Shown: one piece after another, positions 23,693 through 35,690 of the stretch
Numbering within the stretch: position 1 is the stretch's first letter
How the letters are laid out: each line of letters opens with the position of its first letter
Origin: Azolla caroliniana
Lineage: Eukaryota > Polypodiophyta
Reading direction: 5' to 3'
Length of the DNA stretch: 64,000 nt
NCBI GenBank assembly: GCA_043228905.1
Contig: JBHGNT010000001.1
Location: 36,394,001 to 36,458,000, forward strand
Made by a program: the position numbers and the translations under genes
The notes under the pieces: model-generated
The model's database searches: none
What the model was told of the DNA's origin: nothing
Seen by the model: only the letters and a program-made list of their open reading frames with translations

Positions 23693-24322
23693 CCTCTATA
23701 AGATTAGTGAATTCAACAAAATGTACCCTTGCGTTCTATTATGTAAGTTAAGAAGAGAAAAACGAATTAATAAAAAGGTGGGGAATACAAAATAATAATT
23801 CCTAGAACATACCCTCGTATTTCCAGGAAAATGCCCTTAGGTTTTCTGTATTTCCCGAAATGCCCTGCCCCCCTTCCAGACCTCCCTCCCCTCCCGCCCC
23901 CCAAGAAAACAGAAAACCAAAAAAACTGTCTCTAGGGTGTTCAAATTGTATGAGGGGAAAATTTTAAGGCATCATACTGGGTGATGGAAAATTAGGTCAC
24001 AAAATTGATTGGGTTGAGCCATGGGTGCAGGGTTGATCCATTCAAATATCTGGGTTGAATTAAGTAGGTGACATTGTGGACGGCCCATAATGTGAATTAA
24101 TGTTAGAATGTGATGATAGAGAATGATTAGGGCGAAATTTTCGACGAGTGTGAATGATCAGGGTTAGGGTTTTGATGGACAGAAATTAGGGTGGAAGGGG
24201 GGGGGGGGGGGTGATAATGAGAATTAGGGTTAATTTGACGACCGCGAGCGATGAAGATGCTGATGGAGATGATGAGGATAGCTATGGCGTCAGTACAGAG
24301 AAATGCACGCACACAGAGACAC

Positions 24323-24357
<35 letters not shown>

Positions 24358-24520
24358 GGAAAACACACGCTTTCTTTCTTCTTCGTCTTCTCGCTTTTCG
24401 CTTTTGTCTTTTTCTCTTCTTTCGCCCTTCCTCTTCTCTCCCAATATCTTATCTATCCTGTCTATCACTCATTTGCATCTCCCCTGTTCTAACTTCTTCT
24501 TCTTTATTCATTCATTCATT
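19493..24520. other. Intergenic, microsatellites, no gene recognised
   Basis: Homopolymer G runs near 19908-19918 and 24199-24211, a CA microsatellite at about 21290-21315, a C run near 22098-22106, an AAT microsatellite at about 23655-23691 and an AG microsatellite at about 24323-24352. Short ORFs across this stretch have no recognisable domain. The last few hundred bases are probably the distal promoter of the HD-Zip gene. Confidence 0.6.
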
Positions 24521-24524
24521 CTAT

Positions 24525-24790
24525 CCCTAACCCTAATCCAGCCCTAATTCCAATCCCTAGCCCTAGTTTAAAATCCTTAACCATTATTCAAAATCCCTAA
24601 CCATTGTTCCAAATCCCTAACCATTGTTTAAAATCCTTAATCCTACTCCGAACCCTAACCCAAGTCCTACTTCAAATCCCCTAGACCAAGGTCAAACTTC
24701 AACTCTAACTCTATTGCAAATCCCTTAACCCTAACCCTAGTTTCCTCATCCCTATCCTTACCTTAACCCAAACCCTAATTAAAATCCCTG
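24525..24790 (+). repeat. Degenerate CCCTAA-type (telomere-like) array
   Basis: CCCTAACCCTAATCC at 24525 opens a run of variants of (A)ATCCCTAACC and AACCCTAA to about 24790, including three copies of an approximately 22-base unit AAAATCC(C/T)TAACCATTGT. It resembles interstitial telomere-like or telo-box DNA. It lies about 200 bases before the upstream ORF of the HD-Zip gene, where telo boxes are common in plant promoters and leaders. Confidence 0.65.
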
Positions 24791-25002
24791 TATCAATCAT
24801 CATCTTCTTCTTCTTCTTCTTTCTTAATAGCACTCCCCTGTTTCCCCTCGCTATTTTCCCACTGTTTCTTATTTGTTGTTGCTTCTTTCCTCAGGTTTCT
24901 CGTCATATACTCTTTTCTTCTGTTTTTCCGGCTTTGCCTTTAAGTTTAACCTGAGGATTTCTTTCTGTCTTTCAACGGAGTGAAACGGAAAACATCAGAG
25001 TA

Positions 25003-25104
25003 ATGGCTCTCTGTCTTGAGATTCCTATCGGGTTCAAGATGGCCAAGCAAGTCATACACTCTCTCCCGCATGGCAACCATCACCATGGTTTCTTCATATT
25101 TTGA
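25003..25104 (+). CDS. Upstream ORF in the HD-Zip leader (33 aa)
   Basis: ATG at 25003 opens 33 codons ending TGA at 25102-25104, about 400 bases before the HD-Zip start. The peptide begins MALCLEIPIGFKMAKQV and ends with a His-rich and Phe-rich tail. HD-Zip I genes of the ATHB1 type are known to carry a conserved peptide uORF that represses translation. Whether this one is its homologue is inference and was not aligned. A CTT/CCT microsatellite lies just downstream (25108-25157). Confidence 0.4.
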   Translation: MALCLEIPIGFKMAKQVIHSLPHGNHHHGFFIF

Positions 25105-25107
25105 TCA

Positions 25108-25157
25108 TTCTTTGCTTCTTCTTCTTCTTCTTCTTCTTCCTCCTCCTCCTCCTCCTT
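25108..25157. repeat. CTT then CCT microsatellite in HD-Zip leader
   Basis: A (CTT)n run passes into (CCT)n between the upstream ORF and the main start of the HD-Zip gene. Confidence 0.9.
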
Positions 25158-25507
25158 TCTTTCTTTTGTTATCAGAACTAGTTGTATATGAATATATATC
25201 TGTATATATTTAATCTACTCCACATGTCGTTCTTCTCATAGCTCGTATGAATATTATCTACATACCTCGTTTTGGCTGTTCTCATAGATTGTATTCATGC
25301 ATCTGTCTGTCTATCTATGTTTGATCTAATCCAGTTTGCCTTTTAGTTACCGTAGATTGGATGCATCTATATGTCTATCTGGCTTTAGATTTGATCTGAT
25401 CCCTGGGCCTAGCTTGTTCTCGCAACTTGTATGCATACATATCTATCTATATTCTGATCTGTATATTTGATCTAAAATCCACTTGTCCTAAGTCCATACT
25501 CCATTCC

Positions 25508-26936
25508 ATGGCTTGGATCAATGGCGTTATCATGGGACCTTATCATTTGGACAGCATGATCCAAGCTCGAGAAGAAGATACTGCCACAAGTCTTCAATTA
25601 CCTCATCATCATCAATCACTGCAAGGGTTTGTCTCGTCGTGTAATTCGACCTCCCTTCCCAAAGGTAATTAATATAACTGTCGCCCATGAGTATGAATTA
25701 AAATATACCATCCTGGTTTCCTTTGAATTCTTTTAAGATCGAACCTTAGGATTTATCATAAATGGAACAGTTTAGGAATTTAGAGACCAGCAGTTTCAGA
25801 AACGTTAAGATCTTTAGGATTTGCTCCGCATCCTCGTAGTGGAATTCAAGGGATCAAGGATGGGTTAATCATAGAATTCAAAGATTGATGATGGGTTGGT
25901 TTAAACTTTATACTCCTGTGCCTTGTTCACCCCCCAATCAGGAAACTAACTAACCATGCAAAGGATGCAAGTACTAACCATGCCCTAATCACATCCATTA
26001 ACCGTGATTCACTTACTAATCACACCACTTGTGCAAATCCATTGATGCATATGTTCTCTATTATATGTTGTTAATAACTCGGGACCACATGATGACTTTG
26101 TAGCTCGACCAAGTAGAGGTCTCAATAAGAGAACCCTTGGTCGATACTCCATAAAAGATGACAATGCATTCAATGACGACGAATTGCTATACAACCTCGG
26201 TGATCATGATCTTATCGATGACATGACAACTAACGATAATCCATCCGAGAAGAGACGCCGCCTCACAATGGAGCAAGTCAACTTCTTAGAGATGAGCTTC
26301 AACAATGATCTCAAGCTCGAACCTGACCGGAAAACTGAAATTGCAAAGCAATTAGGGATTCGGCCTAGACAAGTTGCGATCTGGTTCCAAAATAGGCGAG
26401 CCCGATGGAAGAATAAGCAACTCGAACAAGACTATGATGCCTTGAAGGCCAATTATGAAGCTCTAGTTAAGGACAACGACAATAGAGCTAAGGAACATGG
26501 CGCCATTGTGGAGGAAAACATGAGGTTACTTGCTGAGGTCAAGCTAGCTAATCTTTAATTCTTCGTTTTGTTCCATTACCTTTCCATTTTTCCTTATAAT
26601 CTTGCTTTTAAGCTCACAAGTGATTTTAGGCCATTTGTTTTCCATGTAATGAGATTAAATGTCCCACTTCACCTTTCTTAGAGGTTTTAGCATTACCATA
26701 AGTTTTGTAAGCAAGGTATCACACATGTGAAAACAATAGTCATCTTGGAAGATTTTGGAATCTTGGATAAATATAATCATATCATTCTAGAGTGTCCTCG
26801 AAACTTTGGGACAACCAAAACTTAAGATCTCGTGATAATTTCATTGTAAACATTAAAGAACATTCTAAAAGCTTTTGGAGGACTCCTTGATATTTTAAGG
26901 ATGTGTTTCTTGACATGAGGTTCTCTTTATACTTAG

Positions 26937-26975
<39 letters not shown>

Positions 26976-27534
26976 GAGGGGACATTTCAATGTTATGAAT
27001 ATTTGTAGTCCTTGGAATTACATAAGCTCACACACACACGTTAGGTGGGAAAATGTCTAAAACTTATTGTAATATAACATTTGATACCATGTTTTGTCAT
27101 TATCTTGCTTTCTGACATATGTCATGTGTTTATAGGTATCGCGATTAAAGAGCTTGCTAGAGAAGCAACAAATTAACATATTTTCTGATGATGCATTAAT
27201 GGTTAAAAAGGAGGAGGAAACAAGTGGGAAGTCAGAGCTGACATATTACTCCCCCACAAAGTACTCTGGTGAGGATCAAAGCGATGATTCAGGGCAAAGC
27301 AATGAATCTCAACCTTCTTTGGATGAAGAAGAAGAGTTAAATCCATCGGTAAAGATAGAAGAGGAGGAAGGAGAAGGTGATGATTTGCATTTAATACAAA
27401 GTGATGATATTCTATTGTTTCATCAAATTGCAACCACCCATGGCAATGGCATGACATGCATTAATGACGATTCATACTTGATATTCAACTCATGTGAAGA
27501 CCAACTGGGTGGGTTCCCATCATGGTATGGTTAA
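25508..27534 (+). CDS. HD-Zip class I transcription factor, 329 aa, three exons
   Basis: Exons join(25508-25664, 26104-26537, 27136-27534) keep frame (157+434+399 = 990 bases). Intron 1 has GTAATT/GTAG borders. Intron 2 uses donor GAG|GTCAAG, which is not ideal, with acceptor TATAG. The homeodomain (about residues 101-157) begins [10 protein letters not shown] and contains the recognition-helix signature [17 protein letters not shown] leucine zipper follows directly (about 158-200) and the splice joins LLAE to [10 protein letters not shown] in zipper register. The C-terminal half is acidic ([20 protein letters not shown]), with aromatic and tryptophan residues at the very end (FPSWYG), as in activating HD-Zip I tails. 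It should bind the pseudopalindrome CAATNATTG as a dimer in the nucleus. It looks intact. Confidence 0.92.
26937..26972. repeat. GT microsatellite in HD-Zip intron 2
   Basis: A (GT)n run of about 36 bases inside the second intron of the HD-Zip gene. Confidence 0.95.
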
Positions 27535-30500
27535 TGACGTGGCTTCTTTATTATTATTATTATTATTATAGGTGAGTGTGGCAAGTATATATATCCATAT
27601 GTCCTAATTATATATTGTTCAACTTGTATGTTGGAATGCATATGCATATTAGAGTAATAAATCCTTTTTCCCAATGTTTTATGAATCATTGAATTAGTAA
27701 GACAAGTTTTCATCACACTTGAGCAGTCTTGCTAAGTGGGCTATATCATTGGTCCACATGTACATATAATGTATATGTTTGTAATACGTTGGAAAGAAGT
27801 GGATTCAAGAATCATTCAAGAATGACAAGACTCTTTTTCTAGGTTGTTTCAAATTGGCATATCATATGTGGAGAGAAATGTTTCAAGAGGTAATATAGCA
27901 CATCTACATTCTTTCCCACTCTCTTACAATTACACACAAAATCTACTAACTTCTATAGTCAAGGTGGTATTTTGTTCTCCATGGCCTTGAGCCATCATCA
28001 TTGAGATGCAAGATGTACGTATATAAGCTCATTACTCTCCTCCACGGTAAGAGACGTTGTTCCCTTGATATACCTTTCATGCCTTTTTTCTCTATAACAA
28101 AGATATCCAAGGACACCTATAAGTGCATTAGCCCTCAGAATGAATTTACAAGTTGCCATCTTGACCTAGCCTAAACTTTTTTTTAAAATGGTCCAAGATG
28201 CTTAGCTCAATGAAGAGTAGTTTAGGACGATTAGATTTTTAAATGAATAGTCCAAGATACTCATAACCAGGAAGAGAGGTGTTAATGTGTTCTTGAAAGA
28301 TATTGCACAAAGACAAGTCAATCAACATTAGGGATCATGTTTTTCTCATCTAAACTTAGTAGTGCAAATTCTTGATTCTAGCACACATGCTTCTAATTTA
28401 CTTGGATAAAGCCACTCACGTATTTGTTTCCTCTAATTCCATCACTCGAAGACTCAAATTTTGATGAAACAATGTTGGGGCCCCATCAAGGAGATGCCAT
28501 CCAAATTGGGATAAATTTTAATTATTGTCAAAACTCAGGGGGATCAATGAGACACTATTTCAAACTTGAAACAATAAGTTGGAGATGTTTGTCCTAAGCG
28601 GATAAAAATGGGAGAATTTTTGAAACTTGATTGATACTTTGCATGATAAATTCTCCAATTTAACAATGGAATTCTTAGGTAAATCATAAAGCTACTTTGT
28701 CATATCCTTATAATGAAGAACTAAACACTTCTATTAGTTTTTATCATATTAGGTATTGCTAGCGAGACAATAATGTTGAATATATGACCTTTTATCTTCA
28801 TAAAATTATAAATTAAACAAAATATTCGAAGCTAATGCACAATGTGAGAGCATATAAGACATCCTCATCAATTTGATGTAAGAGTTCTAAAGTTTTACTA
28901 CATACATGTAATGGTGTATTAGTACAACACCGATTTTGGAAACATAAGGTCCTAAATTCTATGTTGTGTCTATTACATGTGCCTAATAGATTATTTATAT
29001 TCATGCAAGTTGCTCAGACAACTACAAATCATAGTTCACAATCTCATTTGAGATAGGGTGAAGAAGGCAGAGATTTATTATTGATTTATTATTGTCCTTA
29101 GAGGTAAATTATGCCCTATTTTATTTTATTTTATTCCATAAAAAATATCCTCCATTGGTATTAAAATTGAAGGAACAATATACATATATTGTCTTGCATC
29201 TGTTCAAAACTAATACAACACCACCTCGGCATATCCATAGTCTCTATAGCCTCTTTTGAGTGCATTCCCTGAGACGATATTTGAAACCATAATTATGCCC
29301 GATTTTATTTGAGTGCCTGTGGATTTGGTAACCAACCTTACTAATGAACTATGCAATAGAGAGTGCCCCCTAAGCAACATCGTTGGACAAGATTGGGGTT
29401 TACAATCCGGAGGAAACAAACTCACTTGTGATTGAAGGTGGATCATTGTAGTAGAGTGTGATACAATGAGGGGTGGAATGAATGTAAATATTCATCTTTG
29501 CACCACCCAATTTGTTGTTTATTTTGGCTTTTAGTCACATATATTAGCTAGCTAGTTAAAAATATGTTTTGGCCTCTTCCCAATTTTCAGATGAGGCCAC
29601 ATAATGAAGATAAATCGAAATGTGAAATTATTGCCTCATACATTATATAATAGACATACCACAAGATAAAGCAAAATGTAAATTTGTTGTCTTTATACAT
29701 GATAAATAAGCATACCACTTAATGTAGATACAATAAACATTAGATGGACCCACACATTATTAGTTTACGTTCACTCTATTGTATTACATGTTGAAGTGGA
29801 ACTACCAAGCATAAGCTATTGAAGTGTTGATTGAGGCCCACAATCCAATTGCCACCCTCCACTCAATGTGACTTAGTAGATGACATCCAAACTTGATTGC
29901 ATCCCTATTTCTTGATTCCCTTCCTAGGTTTGAGTGGAGTTGTGCAAGGGGTGTCAACATTGCGGATTCTCATTTGCCAACACCACAAGGGTGAAGCTCC
30001 CAAAGGGATGCGTCTAAAACTAATTACAATTTCCTCTCCAAGCACAATAGGTGCGATAGGCCTCAAAATACTAGACTTGTATTATGATCAAAACATTCAA
30101 TAGACAATTCACCCTTGTTACACTAGCACTATGCCCATAATGAATTCAACTCTTATGATTGGGTTATGAAGGTTGCATAATATTTTGGCATTTGACATGC
30201 CTATCGGATCTCTTGTTTGTTCCTACTTTCATCTTCCTTGCATGCATTTGTAAAGATGATCCTTGGGTTCCATGACCAATTTGATAGTGAGACTTATGTG
30301 CCTAGCATACCAAGTTGTGTGTTCTATAAATGAAATATGTGGATCATAGGATCATACACTATCAACCTTTGTCATTTCTCCATAAGATTGCATCTATTTA
30401 TATGCCTTTTGATAACTTGGTTATGATAGTCTGAAAGGTGTTCTAGAATTTATGTCATCTAGTATCATGTCCTCCTAAATGTAGCATACCATTATATAAA

Positions 30501-31464
30501 GTTGGGTTGCTTTCCCCCTAACCGAGGAGCGTAGCCATGCATTTACTTCCTCAACATTATGGTCCTAGTTAGACATGGTTCAGCCTATTTTTTATCCGCA
30601 TTTAGATATGGGTGGTGTACTGAAACAAATCCTCCCCATGATAGAGAGTGAGAGAGTTATATGAAAAGATAAAGAAAAAAAGGTTTTTAAAAGGACCCCA
30701 TGCATTGAACTAAAACCTACGTATGATATGTGGCCAAGTTCTGAACAAGGACCAAACGCGAACTCGATAATTTTGCTACTTTTGATTTTACAATTTAAGT
30801 AAAATAACACGTCCAAAGATTCAAAGTTTATGGCCCAAGACCCATAAGCGCAAGGGTTTAGAAGAGATATGAGATAAGATATAGGGACATGACCAAAATT
30901 AAGGAGGTAATTTGAATGTACGTTCTCTCTACTCAAGGGCAACACAATATGGAGAGTGGAAGAATGAATCTTACACCCAACAACAAAGTAATGGGGAATA
31001 TGCGTACTTGTCTTACATTTGTACATTCCCAAGGCCACACACCAATTAATGATATATCCCCCAACTCTAGGTCTTAGTACTTTATTCCCCATGCACTCCA
31101 TCTAAACTTTGAGAGTCATGTATACATAAGGCCATTTTTGTATGAGAGATGGTTGTTGTGACGATGAAAACATATTTAAAATATTTCTAGAAAATATATA
31201 TGAGGGGGTTTAATGTGTGATTGGGTATATAACACATGATCAATGAGCAAACTATCACATGTAAGCCGAGGAGTCTCTAACAAAATGAGGTTTGCTACTT
31301 CAGATCTGTTTGCAACTGTTTCTGTTGGGATGGTGAATCTTCTTACAGAGACGGAAATCTTCTTACACCTGACACATATGATTGGAAAGACGGAGGACAT
31401 GGAATATCATGTGAAATATAAGTTTTCTATGGAGTTCTGTTCTAAGAGCCCGAAATTTTGTTTT

Positions 31465-31505
31465 CTGCAGCAGATCACTGGAATCAATGCTGTGTTTTAT
31501 GGCTG
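31465..31505 (+). pseudogene. Possible sugar-transporter (MFS) exon scrap
   Basis: After an acceptor-like TTTTCTGCAG the reading QQITGINAVFYG matches the conserved loop/helix motif QQxxGINAVxFY of MFS sugar transporters. Nothing before or after extends the match. It is too short to be sure, and a chance match is possible. Confidence 0.25.
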
Positions 31506-31577
31506 TTTTTTTTTTCCCAACAGTTTTTACAAATACTAGAATCATTTCAGATATACTGGTGGAGATGAAACAATATT

Positions 31578-31640
31578 ATGTACTATTTGTATACTGCCTC
31601 CGGGCTTTTTATTAATACCAATGGAGCATATGTTTTATGG
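31578..31640 (+). repeat. Repeat block, copy B (LINE 3'-end-like)
   Basis: The block TGTACTATTTGTATACTGCC...TTAATACCAATGGAG closely resembles the block at 49437-49500. The common pattern (TTGTAT-TGCCTC followed by TTAAT-ACCAATGGA) looks like the 3' end of one retroelement family. Confidence 0.45.
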
Positions 31641-31678
31641 TAAAAAATGAGGTTTGCTACTTTGCCATAACTTGCCTT

Positions 31679-31709
<31 letters not shown>

Positions 31710-33060
31710 AACCACAATATTTAGATTGTTGCAAATAGAGAGAAGTTGATTTGACAACCATGATAGCCTTCTCACTAAGGCTTGGTTGCCAACGAGACTT
31801 AGACACTGATCAATCATTGCCTTTAGCCAATAGTCTATCTTGTTATAGTCATTGAAATACCTTGATTATTAGAATTTTTACATAATGGAGAATTGGGATG
31901 TCATTGAGTTTGGAGGATCATATGTTACATGCGATAGGAGATAACATTGTAAAAGGTGAGGATTACACATGATGCACGATGATCGATGCATAAGGGGTTA
32001 TGCTTATAATAATTGATCACCCATATAAATGTTTTGGCTCCTTGATGACGTTACATTTTTTAGAGTTATTGTCGTCCCTAGGCTAGATGGAGGGGATCCA
32101 TGGACAATTTGGTTAATTGACCACCAAATACTTATTCCTCGCGTGTGGACTAATGGGATGTACTTAGGAGTTTGTTTGGAGGGTCTTGTTGGTTCATTTG
32201 TTTTTTTTAATTTTGCTAAAACAACATCGTATCATAAATGGTACGTGTCTCTTTTGTATGATGCTTTTATGATGCCCAATTGCAAGGCCTATATGGAGAA
32301 TTTATTTCTGGCATTTGGATTTCAATTTTCGATCACGAGCATTACAGTATTAGTAGACCTTGGCTCAATTTTGATAGCCATTTCTCATGTTCCATCTCCG
32401 GAATTTAACCTCGATTCATTGTCTGTCGTCATAATCCACCACTGCGCTTTATTATCATTACTACTATCATGCCATTCTTACAACGTGGCATTTTGGTTCA
32501 TTCCTTGCTAGGGCCAATGGCATGATTGATGGGGTACAAACGATGCTAGTTTGTTTGTTTTTCGTCTTGGATCAACAACAGGGTACTGGGAGACATGATG
32601 GCATTTGCCGGAAAAGGCTCGGCATAGGGCAAAATCTGACATTGGTTGGGTTATGGTGTGATGGCACAGGAAGTGGACCCGACCCGACCCGACCCTACCG
32701 ACAAACTTGCATGTGTATTGTAAGTAACATGGTTCTATAGCAGACGCACTTCCTTTACCGGGAACTCTGTAAAGAATATCAAACGATTTGAATGGAAGTT
32801 GTTTGTTTTGTTTCCTATGCCATATATACCTACATTATACATACATACATACATACATACATTATACATACATACATCATACATACAAAGAGCCAAGAGC
32901 CAGGAGGCGATGAAAAGAAGTTTCTTTCTTTCCTTCCGGGAGAGAGAAGGACCGGGAGCGAGAGACACACAGACAGACGATATGAATGGAAGTTTGTCTC
33001 TCTCTGAAGAGGGACTCCGAAACTAGGTTCTCAACATCTCTGCGCAGACGCCATCTCTAC

Positions 33061-33061
<1 letters not shown>

Positions 33062-33116
<55 letters not shown>

Positions 33117-33700
33117 AGTTTTAGATCTTAGTTTTTCTATCTTTCTTTGCTATATATATTGTTCTTCTCCTTCCTTCGTTTTTCCTCTGAAATTTCTGTT
33201 TTATAGTGCCTCTGAATATTTCAATTCTCGGAATATCCCCGGACAGTAGAAAAAATTCGTGACAAATTTGGTTATGTTGTAACCATAAAACATTGAATTG
33301 GAAGGAAGAAATTAATACTGGGATTCATCAGATTTTGTCGATTATTGTGAAAGGCTATTGTTTATTTATCCAAGCTTATTTCAGCGTAATTTAGCAAAAG
33401 CAAAGACCTGTCTTTCGATTTTGCAATGAAACATTTTTCTTGTGTGGATTTTCGTAAACCAAATTTGATTTGAAAAGAAGATAGTATAATAAGAGATTTT
33501 TTTTCCTATCATTTAAGTTAGTTTTATGAGAAGTATATGATTCCTTTATCTCAACTTCCAGAAAGAAGAGACTTTCTTCTCTCTCTCTCTCACTCCCACC
33601 TTCTCTTTTGTTTAAAGAAAACATTCTTGTGTCAGGATTGTTAAATGAGATTTAATTTGAGTGAGCTTGTAATGAATTATAAAAAGACATTATTTTTCAG
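33062..33700 (+). other. Possible leader intron of the MUB gene
   Basis: A donor-like ACA|GTAAGC at 33062 is followed by a 45-base CT microsatellite (33066-33112), and an acceptor-like TATTTTTCAG ends at 33700, 61 bases before the MUB start codon. Another acceptor-like CAG at 33634 lies in a duplicated copy of the same sequence. The splice is inferred only. Confidence 0.35.
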
Positions 33701-33760
33701 GATTGTAAAATAGAATTTGGTTTGAAAAAGAGATTATAAATAAATTGTAAAGACATTGGG
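33632..33760. repeat. 66-bp tandem duplication before the MUB start
   Basis: TCAGGATTGT(T/A)AAAT(G/A)AGA(A)TTT begins at 33632 and again at 33698, and both copies go on to a TAAA...AAAGACATT(A/G) phrase. A third, weaker copy may lie near 33432-33500. The duplication repeats an acceptor-like CAG just upstream of the start codon. Confidence 0.7.
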
Positions 33761-33761
33761 A

Positions 33762-35690
33762 ATGGCAGCTGAAGAGCTATTAGAGCTCAAATTCCGCCTT
33801 TATGATGGTACTGATATTGGACCTAACAAATATGCGCCGGAAACAAGTGTTCTTACCCTGAAAGAAGCCATTCTTTCTCAGTGGCCAAAAGGTACGACAT
33901 ATGTTTTTAACCGTTATTCGCAAACTATGATTCAAAATGGTAGAATAAAAGGAAATTTTCATTTTAAAATCATATAATCATAGAGGCGTAAGTTGTAGTT
34001 TCTTCTATTATTGGTGCTAAAGTTTGGTGCAAATTTTATTTACTAAACTAAGCCAAGAGTTGCCTAACTGTTTGTGTATGAAGTTCTAGAAATGGGTTTA
34101 TGAGGCAAGAGGCATCTTCCTTGCACAATATTAAGTGACAGAAGTCCTTTTTATGGGAATAGGTTAGTTAATAGAATATTTTTCAGTTTTGTATCCCTAA
34201 TTTTCATAAATGATTTCATAATCTTGCAGTGCAGCTCCACTTTTCGACTCTTTATAGCATGTAGGATATCCCGAACCTAGTTACTGTAGGTTGCATATTT
34301 TGAGCTAAAAGGCAACCTGAATGCATCTAACCACTTCCATTTAGGTACAATAGGCAGATTCATATTACTGTTTTGTTGTAGTTAGATTGCAGATTAGTTT
34401 GACTATTTTGTGCTAATTGAGTGTCATCATGTCCCCAGAGAAAGAAAATGGTCCTAGGACTATAAGTGATATGAAGTTGATAAATGCGGGTAAAATTCTA
34501 GAGAATAACAAAACCTTAGCTGAATCAAGGGTGCTGATTGGCGAACTTCTTGGAGGAACAATTACGATGCATGTGGTTGTGAGTCAACCGGATTTCGAAA
34601 AAGGGGGTAAGTATATTTATATTCATAGTTAATGAGACACTTCCGGATTATACAAATTTCATCATGATGTTTGTGTTCAGAGTTCTGATATGCTGTGTTA
34701 CATTTGAGTGGAAGTTGAATCTCTTAAATTGTGCTTGTATCATTGTTTTTCCCAAATAGAAAAGGTCAAACTTCACCACTGGCGTCAGATATTAAATTAG
34801 GCTTCAATATTTGTTCCACTTGACACTTTCTCGAAGAAGGCTTGTTTTTGTTTCTATCTTTTTGATGCTTTATTGTGATTTATATGTATCTATAAACCCC
34901 CCAAAAAGTAATGATAACTGGCAATTATCTAAAGAGTGATTGTTACATTTTTCACTGACTTTTTACTAATAAGCAAGCTAATCCCACATGGAAGCATGTA
35001 TGTACATTGAAGTTCTTTCATCTTAGAGTGACCATTTGGGATAGATTTAAGATTAATCGTTTGTCCTTGTTTTCTTGACAATAATATTTCTTAAGTGTGC
35101 CCATATGACCACTTGGGCTATCTTTAGTCTGTATGGCCAGTTGGGCTGTATTTTTATTTGCAGATTCAAATCATTTTCATATTTGTTCCTAACATCTATA
35201 ACTTACAGAGTTCCACATAGGCATAGTACTGGAAAATGTCAATTTTCTTTCCTAATTTCCCATTGAATAAATTTTGCGAGAAAAAAAAGTAAATAAATTA
35301 TTGTTTTTATTAAAATTTCAAAAAAAAATTCATCCTTTTGTTGTAACTAGTGGCACTTCTTAATTTTTCTTGCACTCTGTTTTCTTCCATCCTTCAATCA
35401 TACCAAAACATGTCTTTTGGGGAATGGTATGCTATGAAGTTCAAATTTGTTTTTAGATATTTAAAGATTGTCTTGTTGCAGCTTAATATCGTAATTAATA
35501 CTTGGCTAATGAGACAAAAGAAATATATTTCGTGCGCTGATGTCCAAAAATTGAGTTAGATAGTTGAACAATGTTTCTTTATAAATGATTTTATGCAATT
35601 TCAGTTTCAATCAATAAATTTACAATTTCCTCAATTTGTTAAGCAGGTTCATTAGGGAAGAAGGGCTGTGCATCATGTTGCATACTTTGA
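33762..35690 (+). CDS. MUB: Membrane-anchored ubiquitin-fold protein (MUB), 113 aa
   Basis: Exons join(33762-33891, 34439-34606, 35647-35690) total 342 bases in frame. The protein starts MAAEELLELKFRLYDGTDIG and has the MUB beta-grasp signatures LTLKEAILSQWPK, then ENGPRTISDMKLINAGKILE and a TITMHVVV strand. The last exon is tiny and gives GSLGKKGCASCCIL and stop, a CaaX-type end (C-C-I-L) predicted to be prenylated, with Leu favouring geranylgeranylation. Plant MUBs sit at the plasma membrane through this lipid and bind a subset of E2 ubiquitin-conjugating enzymes. Length and architecture match the family (about 110-120 aa). The ATG at 33762 is chosen because upstream reading has no ATG. It looks functional. 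Confidence 0.93.

Larger units (their letters stand above)
27535..33060. other. Intergenic, no gene recognised
   Basis: A TTA microsatellite (about 27547-27570) directly follows the HD-Zip stop. Further on are GA (31678-31707) and CATA (about 32825-32885) microsatellites, a possible sugar-transporter exon scrap (31465-31505) and a LINE-3'-end-like block (31578-31640). ORFs of 169 codons (30592-31101, minus) and 160 codons (32029-32511, plus) show no recognisable domain and are not annotated as genes. Confidence 0.55.

Noticed and set aside
24127-24547. Several ORFs around the AG microsatellite before the HD-Zip gene
   Set aside because: Low-complexity readings (RERERE, SLSLSL) of a microsatellite.
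30592-31101. 169-codon ORF on the minus strand
   Set aside because: No domain or recognisable motif, unusual composition and no splice context; judged a chance ORF.
32029-32511. 160-codon ORF on the plus strand
   Set aside because: Hydrophobic and without a recognised family. It may be LINE-derived, but no motif supports that, so it is not called a gene.
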